In this document: positions 25,050 to 35,721 of the stretch, piece after piece | Layout of the letters: the number at the start of each line of letters is the position of its first letter | Numbering within the stretch: position 1 is the stretch's first letter | Source: Bacillota bacterium | Lineage (GTDB): Bacteria > Bacillota > Clostridia > Christensenellales > CAG-314 | Direction of reading: 5' to 3' | Assembly (NCBI GenBank): GCA_023458375.1 | Contig: JAEWZT010000003.1 | Location: forward strand, 186,001-250,000 | Length of the DNA stretch: 64,000 nucleotides | Notes under the pieces: generated by a model | What the model was told of the DNA's origin: nothing | The model's database searches: none | What the model saw: the letters and a program-made list of their open reading frames with translations, nothing else | Translations under genes and position numbers: made by a program

Positions 25050-25693
25050 TTAAGAGAAAAATGGATTCAATTTAAATAGTATAATGATTACTTTTGTTAA
25101 ATCATATTCCATTTTAACTATTTTTTTATCTTTCACAGTATACATTACTCTTTCTTTATCTTGTAAGATGTAAGTACCATCTTTTATACTCGATACAGGA
25201 TGCGCATCATCAATTGCTCTTAATAATGAGCGGCTATTTGTTTTTGTAGTGTTTTGGGTTTTATCGATAGGATATCTAAAAAAAGTTGAACTTTTATCTA
25301 CAGCATCATATTCTAGTAATATCTTTCTTACGAACTTTATTTCATCTTCTGTTTAATTAGGAATTAACTTAAATTTTTCTAAACCTTCATAGCTATTAAC
25401 CAAATCCAATAAAGAATGAGATTCCATAAGACCTCGGCATTGTCCATTCCCTTTTGATGGATTTATTTTTATATCTTTAATTGTTTTAAACTGTTCATTT
25501 GTATCTGCAGAACAAAGAATTAATGATTTTAATAAAAGCTCAATCGTGTGTCTTTCAATATAAATTAATGGCGAAAAAAGATATTGAGATCCTCTCTTTT
25601 ACCTGAGAAACGAATTATATCGCCACAAATTGCGAATCGACGACCATCTTCATAAAATAATTTTGCCGTTTTATATAGCTCACTCTTTTTCAT
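25050..25693 (-). pseudogene. Decayed last gene of the defence operon (HEPN-like helical protein?)
   Basis: ATG at 25693 starts MKKSELYKTAKLFYEDGRRF and runs to a stop near 25575. In the next frame LIYIERHTIELLLKSLILCS reads on, stops once at a TAA near 25355, and continues in frame to a stop at 25050. So one frameshift and one nonsense codon break a gene of about 210 codons. The RHxIELLLK helix resembles hypothetical proteins with HEPN-like helices found in defence islands. It follows drmC by 28 bases, same strand, and a terminator comes after it. Confidence 0.6.
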
Positions 25694-25721
25694 AATTCTA
25701 TTGTTGAATTAAAAAATATTA

Positions 25722-26408
25722 TCATAATAATTTGAACACTTTTTGAAATATTAACTCTTTAAATAGTGCATCGATTTTTTGCGCAATTTGTTCTGATTGA
25801 ACACGGCATCCAAGTTCAATATTGCCTGACATTCCATGATATGATAAATTCGCTGATGAAATTAATGAGTCATTCCCGTCCATACATATTACTTTTGCAT
25901 GTAATGCTGCCATTTTATCATCTGCATTAGTGTAATTATAAATCTGCAAAAAACGGCTTTTATATCTTAAAATTTTATCAATGGCATTTTGTTTTTCTAC
26001 ATTATTTATGAATAATTTTACAAAAACACCTCTTTGGCTTTTATTTACGATAATATCAATAAGATCATCCATGTATTCAGATATTGAATATCCTGTAATA
26101 AGTAGAGACCTCTGGGCTGAGTTCAAAAGATCGCTTACAACATTTGATGTAAGCCTTGTCCTTAACGCAAAAGAAGGAGGAGCCGTTACTACAAGTTCTG
26201 TTTTTTCTTGTTGCTTATAAAAATATGCGTCAACTATTATTAATAATATTTCTATTATTTGATCATCGTTTAACAGTGGGTATTCTTGCTTTAATGCATT
26301 AATAGAATTAGAAAAAAATATATTAGAAAAATCAGCATTACCTAATGCTTTTATTTCATTTATTATAGTATTAAGAACTAAATTTGACCTTAAACTTCCA
26401 TATGGCAT
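25722..26408 (-). CDS. drmC: DrmC-like phospholipase D-family protein (DISARM)
   Basis: 228 residues with one HKD-type motif, HAKVICMDGNDSLISSANL (about 160-178), and a preceding LLITGYSISEYMDDLIDII strand typical of PLD-like nucleases. In DISARM the DrmC protein has this fold and is not essential for phage protection in the Bacillus system. Overlaps the end of drmB by 19 bases, so translation is coupled. Only one HKD motif is present; PLD nucleases of this kind work as dimers. Assignment rests on fold plus neighbours DrmA and DrmB. Confidence 0.82.
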   Translation of the reverse strand: MPYGSLRSNLVLNTIINEIKALGNADFSNIFFSNSINALKQEYPLLNDDQIIEILLIIVDAYFYKQQEKTELVVTAPPSFALRTRLTSNVVSDLLNSAQRSLLITGYSISEYMDDLIDIIVNKSQRGVFVKLFINNVEKQNAIDKILRYKSRFLQIYNYTNADDKMAALHAKVICMDGNDSLISSANLSYHGMSGNIELGCRVQSEQIAQKIDALFKELIFQKVFKLL

Positions 26409-28141
26409 AATTCCACCACCAATTCTTTAAAGAAAGATTGCTCCTCTCTTTCTGCCAATGGCACAACGAAAGCTCTATCCAATAATCTATTACCGTTTTC
26501 ACAAGCAGTCTCAGATATCATACAACAGGAATGGCAAGCCGCACCGTTTGATTTATCTATTGTCGGCATGTTTGACATACATTCAGGATCGTTAGTACAA
26601 ATTAAAGCATTTTCTAATGCGCCTTTAATAATTGGAGTAAGCTTATCATATGTTCCTAGTTCTACCAAACCACCTAGTGACCCTTCTTTATCCGAACTCC
26701 CTGTATATAATAAAATTCCAGACATATCATCACTGCTATAAATTCTTTCTTTTATGGATGAAGATGAATATCCTGATTGCAGTGCCATCTCTTTAATAAG
26801 TAAATGAGATATTGTATGTAACAAAACATACTCTGCATTTCTCTTAATGAACTTCGTCCAACCTCTTGATATACAGTATTGTTCATAAGAACTCTCATAA
26901 TGTTTAGATATTTTTGCTACTTCCGGTTTATTAAGCCATACTTTTAGTGTGCTTCTATTTATCTCTAGAAAAACACCTTCTCCATTTACTTCAACCGCTG
27001 GCAACCATGGTTCATTTCGCGTCCTATTTAGTTTAACAATATTCACTTGTTCATCGGCATCGGGGTCCGGAGCTTCTACACGAGTAAATCCAAGCAAAAC
27101 CATTACATCTCTTAAACGTGTAATCCTTATTACACGAGAAAAATATTTTTTCAATCCAACTGGAACTGCATCCTCTTCCGCTTTAAAATGTTTTTTATTC
27201 GACGCATATGCAGGATCATTATGATGCGTAATAGCTTGATATTCCATCTGCTTGATTTCTATAAATTCTCTAATATTTTGCTCTCTTTTTTGCAATGCAG
27301 TATCAAAAGCTAACCTTGTATATTTTTCAGCAAAGTATTTTTCATAAATTCGTGTAACCCCAATCTCTCCAAAATCTTCTCGATATTCTTCTATTCGACG
27401 CAAATGTTCATCTATAAGATTGTATAAAGGATCAGTCCATGGGGGAATGGATATTGCACTTCTTATTACAGGGAAATATACATTTGAGGCACCTCTTTGT
27501 GATGGTATTATTTGTTGATCACAATCTTCATTTTTCTGATTTGGTCTAAATGGATGTCTACCACTACACTTTTTCCCCGCAAAGTTTTCTATTTGAGTAG
27601 CTCCGCTCATACTTCTCTTTGCGCCACAATCTAAACACTCCACCCACATATCGGCAAGCGTTGATGTAAAACCAGTTGAATATAATTTTAAGTGTCCGTG
27701 GCAATGCGACTCTCCTCTATGTACCCACCAATCCCAAGGAAAGTCATCCATATGCCCTTTATTACATGTCACGATAAATCTTGAAGGATACGCTTGTCCT
27801 TGGCAAACTGGACAAGTTGCCCCATAAATCAGATAGCGATCGGCGTCAAAATTATCCCTAATATCAAATAAGCATCCACACTTTGAGCAAACGTGATAAT
27901 AAGGAAATGATACTACCGGCAAATCTCCTTGCTTAGATGTCTTCGGCATATAGAAATAAGAAACGCCAAGATATGATGCAAGACGTCCATCTATAATTTT
28001 TTTTCCTTTTTCTTTCCAAAAATTAGTGTCCAGTACTGTTACTGAATCTTTGACTGCATCAATAATAGAACCTGGTCCAAATGTTGTAATGAGTTGGTTG
28101 GGTCTTATTTCACCTATTTTATTTCTATCGTAAATTGCCAT
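26390..28141 (-). CDS. drmB: DrmB-like DUF1998 protein (DISARM)
   Basis: 583 residues. It begins IRPNQLITTFGPGSIID, as DrmB proteins do, and has an early zinc-ribbon set (CSKCGCLFD, CPVCQ, later CLDCGAKR). The DUF1998 region near 440-560 contains HTISHLLIKEMALQSGYSSS and LLYTGSSDKEGSLGGLVELG, then a C-terminal Cys cluster (CHSCCMISETAC). In DISARM, DrmA and DrmB form a complex that binds DNA and restricts entry of unmodified phage genomes. Two bases separate it from drmA. The family also occurs in Dpd systems, but the DrmA partner decides. Confidence 0.88.
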   Translation of the reverse strand: MAIYDRNKIGEIRPNQLITTFGPGSIIDAVKDSVTVLDTNFWKEKGKKIIDGRLASYLGVSYFYMPKTSKQGDLPVVSFPYYHVCSKCGCLFDIRDNFDADRYLIYGATCPVCQGQAYPSRFIVTCNKGHMDDFPWDWWVHRGESHCHGHLKLYSTGFTSTLADMWVECLDCGAKRSMSGATQIENFAGKKCSGRHPFRPNQKNEDCDQQIIPSQRGASNVYFPVIRSAISIPPWTDPLYNLIDEHLRRIEEYREDFGEIGVTRIYEKYFAEKYTRLAFDTALQKREQNIREFIEIKQMEYQAITHHNDPAYASNKKHFKAEEDAVPVGLKKYFSRVIRITRLRDVMVLLGFTRVEAPDPDADEQVNIVKLNRTRNEPWLPAVEVNGEGVFLEINRSTLKVWLNKPEVAKISKHYESSYEQYCISRGWTKFIKRNAEYVLLHTISHLLIKEMALQSGYSSSSIKERIYSSDDMSGILLYTGSSDKEGSLGGLVELGTYDKLTPIIKGALENALICTNDPECMSNMPTIDKSNGAACHSCCMISETACENGNRLLDRAFVVPLAEREEQSFFKELVVELCHMEV

Positions 28142-28143
28142 AA

Positions 28144-31100
28144 CTAATCCTCCATATGATAGTACATTGTAGCAGCAGCTTCTACTTCACGCATAGAATT
28201 CAATGTTCCTTTTTCTGTTAAAGAACACTCTTCACTATAATAATTCATTAGCCTATTATATTTTTCTAATGACTTATTGCCTACATAATAAGTTAGGCAT
28301 TTTTGCTGCGCTGCAAGCCTTCTCCAATCGCCCAAGAAAACATCTATTTCATACGCTGTATCTTCCCTAGCTTTAGGATTAACGATTGAAAGCCTGTCTA
28401 AAATCATATTAATTACTTCAGCTTTTTGTTCTGCTGTCAAGCTCCCAATATCTTTTGCATTTATATTTTCCGCATATTGAGGATACTCTAATCTTAACGC
28501 AGCTATTATCAATGCATGCAATACGCGATCCCTTGCTCTAGCTGAAAACGGTGTAGCTGTTGTACCTTCAACATACCTATATAATTGTCCATGATAACCG
28601 ACAAAGTTCTCATAATGTGATAAGTCTCTGGGTCTATACGGATTATAAATAGAAAAGACTACTCCAGGATGCTGACGCCCGATACGGCTCGTTGCTTGGA
28701 TATATTCCGAATTTTGCTTGGGCTGTCCCATTACAGTCATTAAACCTAGCCTGTCAACATCCATACCGACAGCTATCATATTTGTTGCAATTGCTGTATC
28801 CAAACATCCTTTTTTATCAATAGGCGTTTCAAGCTGTCTCAATCTTTCTGCAATCTTACTAGAAGATACGCGTGATGTGATCTCTATTCTATTGTTTAAA
28901 TAACGTACAGATTTGAAGTCGTATTTCTTTTTTAAACGATTAATACGTTTCGGAATGTCATCTTGCAACAAACGAACCGTACCGCCTAATTCTCTAATAC
29001 TATTAAAATATCCAACTAACGTATAGTAAGGGTCAATAAACGCTCTATATTTTTCATCCTTAGCCAACTCATAAACCGTTTGTAATATGATGGCATATGC
29101 TCTTAAAACCGTTGTTTTCATTGATTGCCCATTAGCGCTTATCCCGACATATTTTCTAAACGGTTTTTCCGCGACAGGAATTTCCTTAATAAAAAAGCTA
29201 TCTCCAATTTCAAATCCGTTTGGAGGAAATTGCATCATACCTTTGCGAGCGTATAAGCAACGTACTTGTTCGGCTGCATTCTTTATTGTTGCAGTAGACA
29301 CAACATATTTCGGCAAAATTGTCTTTCCTCCGACCTTGTATGTGCATAGCTTTTGTATAATGGTCTCATATGCTCCATAAATTGTTCCAAGAGGTCCTGT
29401 TATTAAATGTAATTCGTCTTGAATAATCAATTCAGGAGGGGCAAACGGCTTGATACGTTCAAGCGTAGAAGCTGGATTATCTTCTGTTTCTCTATGAACT
29501 GTATGTCCTTCACCAATTGCGATATATCCATCGCGGCTACACTTTCGGTCTACCCTACCAAATAAAGAATTTGTTGATACGTTCCACGGCAGATTAGCGA
29601 ATTTATCGACCGTAGCAAGTATGACTGTTGGGCATTTTCTATATATTTCCTCATCGACAAGATAAACTGGAATAGATATTCTTTGTGGACTATATTTATA
29701 AAAAATGCAGTCTTTATCTTCACAATATATCTTGACAGATTTTGTCTCAAAATCAATGTAATAGTTCTCTTCTTTCAGCTCTTTTCCGCAAAAAGGACAA
29801 GTTAAAATTTGCTTATATAATAAATTGCGATTATATCTGCAGCTCTCAGGTTCAGAAGCGCTTTCTTTCAAGCAATCAAAATTATTTGGAGTAACACCGC
29901 CGCCGACCCAAAAACCAATTGAAATTGGTTCTTTCCCGTATTTAGGAAATTGGCGCTTTCTCTCCATTTCTGCAGCAATAATCATCTTTGTCAATCTATC
30001 TCTTTGCTGTGTAGTAAGCAAACGAAGTGTGTATCTTAAAATGGCGGTAACGCCTCCATCATTGTTATATTCGCCATCTGGTTTAGCACTCAAACGGCGA
30101 TTGCCAATAACAAAGGCAATCAATCCCAAATACGCTTCCGTTTTGCCTCCGCCGGTTGGGAAATACAACAAGTCAACGATGTCTCGATCTTTGCAAGTCG
30201 GATCAATTACTCCCTTAATATTCATAAGAATAAATGCTATTTGAAACGGCCTCCAACAGAATTGGTTTGCTTCAACCTTAGGATTAAGAAAATCAGTAAA
30301 ATTGCAAACTATTCCTTCTCCATGCTTTTTAGAATAATTCGATATACTGCGTTGCTGGCTCATAACACTGTTCATAAAACAAAAAGATTCAAAAGCCTGC
30401 GCATTTGTCTTTAATATTTCAATACCATCCGATATACGCTTCAATACTATTTGGCATTTTTCAACAACACCATTTCCTATTTTATCTTTAAACTTAGCAT
30501 TATCCATACGCGGATTATTGATAATAGTATCATTTATCCATTTTTCATAAGCATTTCCCAATTTTTCGAGTCTCTCAATTGTCGCATCCTTATTTGCAGA
30601 TTTAGCCATAAAACTCATCAGAAAATGTATCGTGTCAAATCCATCTATTAATGCTCCAACACTTGGAAATTCATATTCGGGGATAAATGAAGTATAAACT
30701 TTCGAAGCAAATTTATTGTTCATTTTATCCCACATTAATGCGCAACCTCTTCCCCTTCCGAAGATTGGACGTTGTTCATAATAGAATTCGTCAATTGCTA
30801 GCATATCTCTGCATATATTTTCTGCGACAAAAAGCTGTTTCTCACTTTCTGAAAACGCTTCAATTTTTGCTTGAAAAATAATAGATTCTAACGCGGAATT
30901 ACTTTTAGGTCTACGGTTAGTAAGATGTACCGTCACCAGCATATATGCATTTCCGAGTCCAATTTTTACGATATGCATGTGTATGTTGGAATCGAGCGGT
31001 AAGGCATAATCTTCGCGTTTATCAAAAGAAGACAAATCTATCTTTACCGTACACTCCATAGGCTGTCTTACATATGTAATCCTTGTTTTATCTTTGCCGT

Positions 31101-31488
31101 CTTCTGTTGCAACTTTTTCGGACTGTTTAATATAATCGCCCCACGAGGCAACAACCGTTATTTCTTTTGTGTCTTTTCTAAGATAAAAGCTCATACCGAT
31201 AGATGATTGCTGTTTGAATTTTGTGGCAACCATCGGTTCATTGTCATCTTCATCGGGTTTTGGCGTATAGTTTGATTCTATATCCGAATGATCCGTATCG
31301 CAATCGACTTCCTGCTCAAAGGTATCGCCAGCAAGAACTTGCGGATATAACATCCCTGTGAGATATTCAAACATCGGGTTCTCATCTAATGTTTCTTCTG
31401 CCTGCATTGGTCCAACCAAATCTACCTTAAGCGCATCAATAATCTTTTGGCGAACTTCGGCTTCTTGAAAGCTCCTATCTTCTGCCAT
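28144..31488 (-). CDS. drmA: DrmA-like helicase (DISARM)
   Basis: 1114 residues. Walker A in YFPTGGGKTEAYLG near 445, then the DrmA hallmark RYTLRLLTTQQRDRL, a four-Cys insertion (CPFCGKEL and CEDKDC), QDELHLITGPLG near 690 as the DEAH-like box, VSTATIKNA, and helicase C motifs TNMIAVGMDVDRLGLM and ATSRIGR. DrmA is the core SF2 helicase of DISARM; with DrmB it is the minimal conserved pair. Lies between res and drmB with two-base gaps. All helicase motifs are intact. Confidence 0.9.
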   Translation of the reverse strand: MAEDRSFQEAEVRQKIIDALKVDLVGPMQAEETLDENPMFEYLTGMLYPQVLAGDTFEQEVDCDTDHSDIESNYTPKPDEDDNEPMVATKFKQQSSIGMSFYLRKDTKEITVVASWGDYIKQSEKVATEDGKDKTRITYVRQPMECTVKIDLSSFDKREDYALPLDSNIHMHIVKIGLGNAYMLVTVHLTNRRPKSNSALESIIFQAKIEAFSESEKQLFVAENICRDMLAIDEFYYEQRPIFGRGRGCALMWDKMNNKFASKVYTSFIPEYEFPSVGALIDGFDTIHFLMSFMAKSANKDATIERLEKLGNAYEKWINDTIINNPRMDNAKFKDKIGNGVVEKCQIVLKRISDGIEILKTNAQAFESFCFMNSVMSQQRSISNYSKKHGEGIVCNFTDFLNPKVEANQFCWRPFQIAFILMNIKGVIDPTCKDRDIVDLLYFPTGGGKTEAYLGLIAFVIGNRRLSAKPDGEYNNDGGVTAILRYTLRLLTTQQRDRLTKMIIAAEMERKRQFPKYGKEPISIGFWVGGGVTPNNFDCLKESASEPESCRYNRNLLYKQILTCPFCGKELKEENYYIDFETKSVKIYCEDKDCIFYKYSPQRISIPVYLVDEEIYRKCPTVILATVDKFANLPWNVSTNSLFGRVDRKCSRDGYIAIGEGHTVHRETEDNPASTLERIKPFAPPELIIQDELHLITGPLGTIYGAYETIIQKLCTYKVGGKTILPKYVVSTATIKNAAEQVRCLYARKGMMQFPPNGFEIGDSFFIKEIPVAEKPFRKYVGISANGQSMKTTVLRAYAIILQTVYELAKDEKYRAFIDPYYTLVGYFNSIRELGGTVRLLQDDIPKRINRLKKKYDFKSVRYLNNRIEITSRVSSSKIAERLRQLETPIDKKGCLDTAIATNMIAVGMDVDRLGLMTVMGQPKQNSEYIQATSRIGRQHPGVVFSIYNPYRPRDLSHYENFVGYHGQLYRYVEGTTATPFSARARDRVLHALIIAALRLEYPQYAENINAKDIGSLTAEQKAEVINMILDRLSIVNPKAREDTAYEIDVFLGDWRRLAAQQKCLTYYVGNKSLEKYNRLMNYYSEECSLTEKGTLNSMREVEAAATMYYHMED

Positions 31489-31490
31489 AA

Positions 31491-34133
31491 TTATTCCTCC
31501 TCGACTTTAACACAAAGACCCAATGTGTATTTCACTGTATTGCCGGTTTTTATATTGTCATCAGTAATTAAGCAATATTCCCATTTCTTTTGATCTGGGT
31601 CTACTATAGAAGCGTATTGACACCATTTAATACCTTCCTTTGCCTTTCCAACAACATCAGGGTTGTGAATTTCATTACTTGCTTTTACCTCAACCATATA
31701 TTTATTTGTTTTGGTTTCCACAAGAAAATCCGGATTATACTGTTGCCCTGCTTGCCAAAATAAACCAAGCTGGTTAAGCGGCGGTTTAATCCATCTAATC
31801 ACTTCAGCATCATCCTCTAAAATAACTGAAAACAACCTTTCGGAATCACTATCAAAAGCGTTCTCGCTGTAATAAGATTTTTTATAGCCTGAGAAAATAT
31901 ATCGTTTAATATTTTTCTTATCCTCAAAAGTCTTCCTAAACGGTATTTCTCCCCCATCAATCTTAATATTTTTGATTGATTTTTTGAATACAATCAAATC
32001 CTTTTGTATCACATGAGTATAGAAAATCTTCTTATCCATGTTTTTATGTATTTGGTCGATGATATCATCAACAATTATTTTGCCGTATCTTCTGACAATT
32101 CTTTTTTTATCTTCTGCGGTTCCTTCTATTAAATCCAAATATTGCATCACAATATTAAGAATATAATCAGCATCATCATCCACGCTCACTTCGCTTAACG
32201 CATCTGAATCCAAAAGTAAACAAGCAAGCGTATTGACAGGATCGTCAACTTCAAGAAGCTGCGCATCAACCGAGGATAATATTTCCCGATTGATAGCGTC
32301 AAACCTTTCTATCTTACTTGCTGCGACTTCAAAATCAGCTATGTTACGCTTTACGGTAAATTGATTAAGTGTAACAGTTGCACTTGGCTGAACTAATATC
32401 TTAGGCACCGAGATAGCATTAGCGCAGTATGCTTTTGCTTTTTCAAGAAACTCCTCCTTCTTCATAGGCTTGGGCGCGTTGTCTTTATTATCAAAGGCGT
32501 TTTCTAATTTTTTAACTTCATCCGGTGTCTCTCCTTCAGAAATATCAAATAAAGAAATCTGTTCTCTATCCTTTTCATCTTTCTTGCTCTTAATGATGCC
32601 AAAATTCTTTACATATGCAGCGTATAATTCGTCTTGCGTTTTTGCGCTTTTTATCTGCTCAAAAGACTTAACTCCGGCTTGAGTAAAGGCATCGTCAAAT
32701 AACGATAATTGCGCATCGTCCACAACGCTCGATAGCTCCACTGTTTTGCTAGGCTCAACTTCTCTTGCGCCTAAATCTCTATATCTGAATACATCGCTTG
32801 ATTTAATCTCTTCAACCAATTCTCTATAATGTTCATGCGCGACTATATCAAGGGTGTCTATTTCTTCATTGCCGGTTATGTATCCGAATGGAAGACGAAG
32901 TCCACGACCAATTGTTTGCAATGCCAATATATCACTCTTTGCCGCGTTAAGCGGAATAATTGTGAAAAGATTATTGACGTCCCATCCTTCTTTAAGTTTA
33001 TATACATGAATAACAATTTCAACCGGATTATCACTTCTTTCCACGGATAACAACAACCGGATATTTTCTTCAGTCTCCTCGCCTTTCATATTTGAATGTA
33101 TCTCAATAACTCTTCCGCGATACCTTCCATTGTTAAAGTTTTCGTTATCAATAAGCGCCCTTATCTTCTTTGCGTGCTCCGTATCCTTGCAAGCGATAAG
33201 CACAATAGGCTTAACATAATCCAAATTATTATCAACTGAATATTGATAAACTATTTTCTTGCGATTCTCGTGCAAGGTTAATCCGTCACGGATTTTCATT
33301 TCTTCAATATCATCTGCCGAATATCCGCCAATATTGGTTCTTCCCATAACAACGGGTATCTTAAGATATTTGCCTGCCCCTTTCGCTAGGTCATAACTAT
33401 ATATAACATTACTGTTGCTCTTGGGCGTTGCGGTAAACTCCAATCCCAATATAGGTTTTAAATAGCTTATTGCTTTCATCGAAGCCGGCGCATAATATCT
33501 ATGCGCTTCATCCATACAAATGACAAGGTCGTCAAACTTAGCTAGAACGTCGGCAAATGAAGAACCTAGCGTTTCTTGATATTTATGAAACTTGAAAGTC
33601 GTATCGGTTTTGCTATTAAATATTTTACCTATATTAAAAATAAACAACTGTATTTCGGAAGTCTTCTCCAGCTCAATTTCTCCTTGAACATATCTGACAG
33701 GATATTGCGTATAGTTCTCGCCGTCAAATACTTTGGGACGTCCCATTTCCGCTTCCAACCCTTTGAATATGTATTTAGGATGCGCAGGATTGGATTCCTT
33801 TCTCAGTTTGTCATAAATCGTATTCCCTGGAGCTAAGATAAAGAAATGTTTATAACCCTTTGTTTTATATAAATAATATATAGACGCTCCCATAAGTCTA
33901 GTTTTACCTATGCCTGTCGCCATACTGTAGCAAAAGGAAGGAAAGTTAAAATCTTTATCTATCTTTATTTTGTTTTTGTTTTCGCAATTATCTGAGGCAA
34001 TTTGTTCAATGGCTTCAAGTTTGTCTCTCTTATAATCACATTTATCACTTATATTATCAAGATAAGATAATGCTTCTTTTTGCGGCTCTCTCAAGCTCAT
34101 TGCATATCCGATTTTATTAACTATTTCACTCAT
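31491..34133 (-). CDS. res: Type III restriction enzyme Res subunit (helicase-nuclease)
   Basis: 880 residues. Walker A MATGIGKTRLMG near 70, DEAHRYYAPAS near 208, TATPKS, helicase C motif with QTIGRGLRLP, and a C-terminal PD-(D/E)xK nuclease NPDFLVETKTNKYMVEVKA near 800-820 (Asp, Glu and Lys all present). Type III Res translocates or slides on DNA and cuts between two unmethylated head-to-head sites when complexed with Mod. Only one base separates its start codon from the mod stop, and two bases separate it from drmA. Its place inside a DISARM operon is the unusual point. Confidence 0.9.
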   Translation of the reverse strand: MSEIVNKIGYAMSLREPQKEALSYLDNISDKCDYKRDKLEAIEQIASDNCENKNKIKIDKDFNFPSFCYSMATGIGKTRLMGASIYYLYKTKGYKHFFILAPGNTIYDKLRKESNPAHPKYIFKGLEAEMGRPKVFDGENYTQYPVRYVQGEIELEKTSEIQLFIFNIGKIFNSKTDTTFKFHKYQETLGSSFADVLAKFDDLVICMDEAHRYYAPASMKAISYLKPILGLEFTATPKSNSNVIYSYDLAKGAGKYLKIPVVMGRTNIGGYSADDIEEMKIRDGLTLHENRKKIVYQYSVDNNLDYVKPIVLIACKDTEHAKKIRALIDNENFNNGRYRGRVIEIHSNMKGEETEENIRLLLSVERSDNPVEIVIHVYKLKEGWDVNNLFTIIPLNAAKSDILALQTIGRGLRLPFGYITGNEEIDTLDIVAHEHYRELVEEIKSSDVFRYRDLGAREVEPSKTVELSSVVDDAQLSLFDDAFTQAGVKSFEQIKSAKTQDELYAAYVKNFGIIKSKKDEKDREQISLFDISEGETPDEVKKLENAFDNKDNAPKPMKKEEFLEKAKAYCANAISVPKILVQPSATVTLNQFTVKRNIADFEVAASKIERFDAINREILSSVDAQLLEVDDPVNTLACLLLDSDALSEVSVDDDADYILNIVMQYLDLIEGTAEDKKRIVRRYGKIIVDDIIDQIHKNMDKKIFYTHVIQKDLIVFKKSIKNIKIDGGEIPFRKTFEDKKNIKRYIFSGYKKSYYSENAFDSDSERLFSVILEDDAEVIRWIKPPLNQLGLFWQAGQQYNPDFLVETKTNKYMVEVKASNEIHNPDVVGKAKEGIKWCQYASIVDPDQKKWEYCLITDDNIKTGNTVKYTLGLCVKVEEE

Positions 34134-34134
34134 A

Positions 34135-35700
34135 TTATCTTACCTCGCTTTCATAGGTGCATTTTTCTAAAAGATCTTTGGGTATCTTTTTTACTTCTAC
34201 ATTCTCAGGTAGTCTTAACCCTGATTGTATCTTTGTCCCGTATATCAGTAGAGATTGCCCCTCGCCTAAAGTACTCAAGAGGCTATTGATATATTCGGCA
34301 TTTACAAATTCCTTCGTGATATGTATAAACCGCTTTTCACTGGAAGTGCCGTGATATTTGCCGTCCGGCTTATACTTGAACCCTTCCAGTTTGCAAATTG
34401 CTTCACACATCATTTCAAAAGTATAAGTAGAATTAACTTGCTTGATTGAAGGTATTTTCTCATTAGGCACAAGCAAACTCGGCGCAAGTTCATAGAACTT
34501 ATATCCGCCGCCACCTTGCCAGTTGACTGCCTTACTTATTCCGCCTTGTTCACCATCAATCACCTTATCCATTCTGACTTTGCAATGAGTATAGGCATGT
34601 TCACCAAGTTCAATGCCAATCCATTTTCGTCCCATTTTTTGTGCTACAGCCGTGGTTGTCCCTGAACCCAAAAATGAGTCAAGTACATAGTCTCTCTCAT
34701 TTGTAATTGTGCTAATTAAGATTTGTAGTAACATCTCTGGTTTGGGATAACTAAACGCTATATCTGTACCAAATAAAGCTCTACTTTCATTAGTTGCATC
34801 TTCATTTGTTGATATTCCATAATGACTTATACTTAGTAAATTCTTTAACTTCTTTGGTGCGCCACCTATCTTTACATGGTTCGGTCTAAAAGGTATTTTG
34901 CTTATTATTATTTGCTCTTTGTTCGCTATGATTTCATTTAATTTTTGTTGCGAATATCGCCATTCACCTTTAAGCCTAAATTCATTTTCATTTGTCATAT
35001 TCAAAATCTTAATTTTATCTAAAAGCTCCGTAATAATATTTCCCCCGGACATGGCTTGTGGTTCAATTTCACAATCTTCACACATAAAAGTAACAGATTT
35101 GGCAGGAAATTTTAATTCTCTGACTCCATTCCCAGCATTATTAAAAGGATATTTTTTTCCCTCAGTAGTTTGACCAAAAATTAAATCAGGCAATTGGTAT
35201 TTATCTTTTGCATAGATTAAAATATACTCAGTAATGGAACCAATATTGCTCAAAAAAGAAGGTTTCTTTTTCTTTTCCCAAACCAGTGTACCAACAAAAT
35301 TTCGCCTATTAAATATTTCATCGCAAAGGACTTTTAAATATGCAAATTCATCATCATCAATCGATATAAATATTGCACCATCATCTCTCAATAGCCTATT
35401 AAGAATCTCCAATCTAGGCTTCATCATATTTAGCCACTCACTATGTTCTAGCCCATCATCATAATATTCAAATGCGCTTCCTGTATTATAAGGTGGGTCT
35501 ATGTAAATACATTTTATTTTGCCGGCAAAATCTTGCTCGAGAGCTTTCAATGCGATCAAGTTATCTCCATGGATAAGCATGTTTTCACTATTCTGGTCGC
35601 CGTATGATTTGCTTTTGTCCTCAACTAAAATTCGAGGCTCAATCACCTTCTCATCGTACTTCCCCACCCATGTAAGTTCAAGTTTCCCATTCTTCTGCAT
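34135..35700 (-). CDS. mod: Type III Mod-like DNA adenine methyltransferase
   Basis: 521 residues of the beta-class amino-methyltransferases: catalytic DPPYNTGSAFEYYDD near 70 precedes the SAM-binding DSFLGSGTTTAVAQKMGR near 340. Mod reads the target and methylates one strand at N6-adenine; with Res it forms a type III system. In class 1 DISARM the adenine methylase DrmMI has a similar fold, so this protein may fill both roles. The target-recognition part (about 110-310) is not identifiable by eye. 21 bases separate it from the small gene upstream. Confidence 0.9.
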   Translation of the reverse strand: MQKNGKLELTWVGKYDEKVIEPRILVEDKSKSYGDQNSENMLIHGDNLIALKALEQDFAGKIKCIYIDPPYNTGSAFEYYDDGLEHSEWLNMMKPRLEILNRLLRDDGAIFISIDDDEFAYLKVLCDEIFNRRNFVGTLVWEKKKKPSFLSNIGSITEYILIYAKDKYQLPDLIFGQTTEGKKYPFNNAGNGVRELKFPAKSVTFMCEDCEIEPQAMSGGNIITELLDKIKILNMTNENEFRLKGEWRYSQQKLNEIIANKEQIIISKIPFRPNHVKIGGAPKKLKNLLSISHYGISTNEDATNESRALFGTDIAFSYPKPEMLLQILISTITNERDYVLDSFLGSGTTTAVAQKMGRKWIGIELGEHAYTHCKVRMDKVIDGEQGGISKAVNWQGGGGYKFYELAPSLLVPNEKIPSIKQVNSTYTFEMMCEAICKLEGFKYKPDGKYHGTSSEKRFIHITKEFVNAEYINSLLSTLGEGQSLLIYGTKIQSGLRLPENVEVKKIPKDLLEKCTYESEVR

Positions 35701-35721
35701 TCCGCTTTCTCCTGTGTTATA

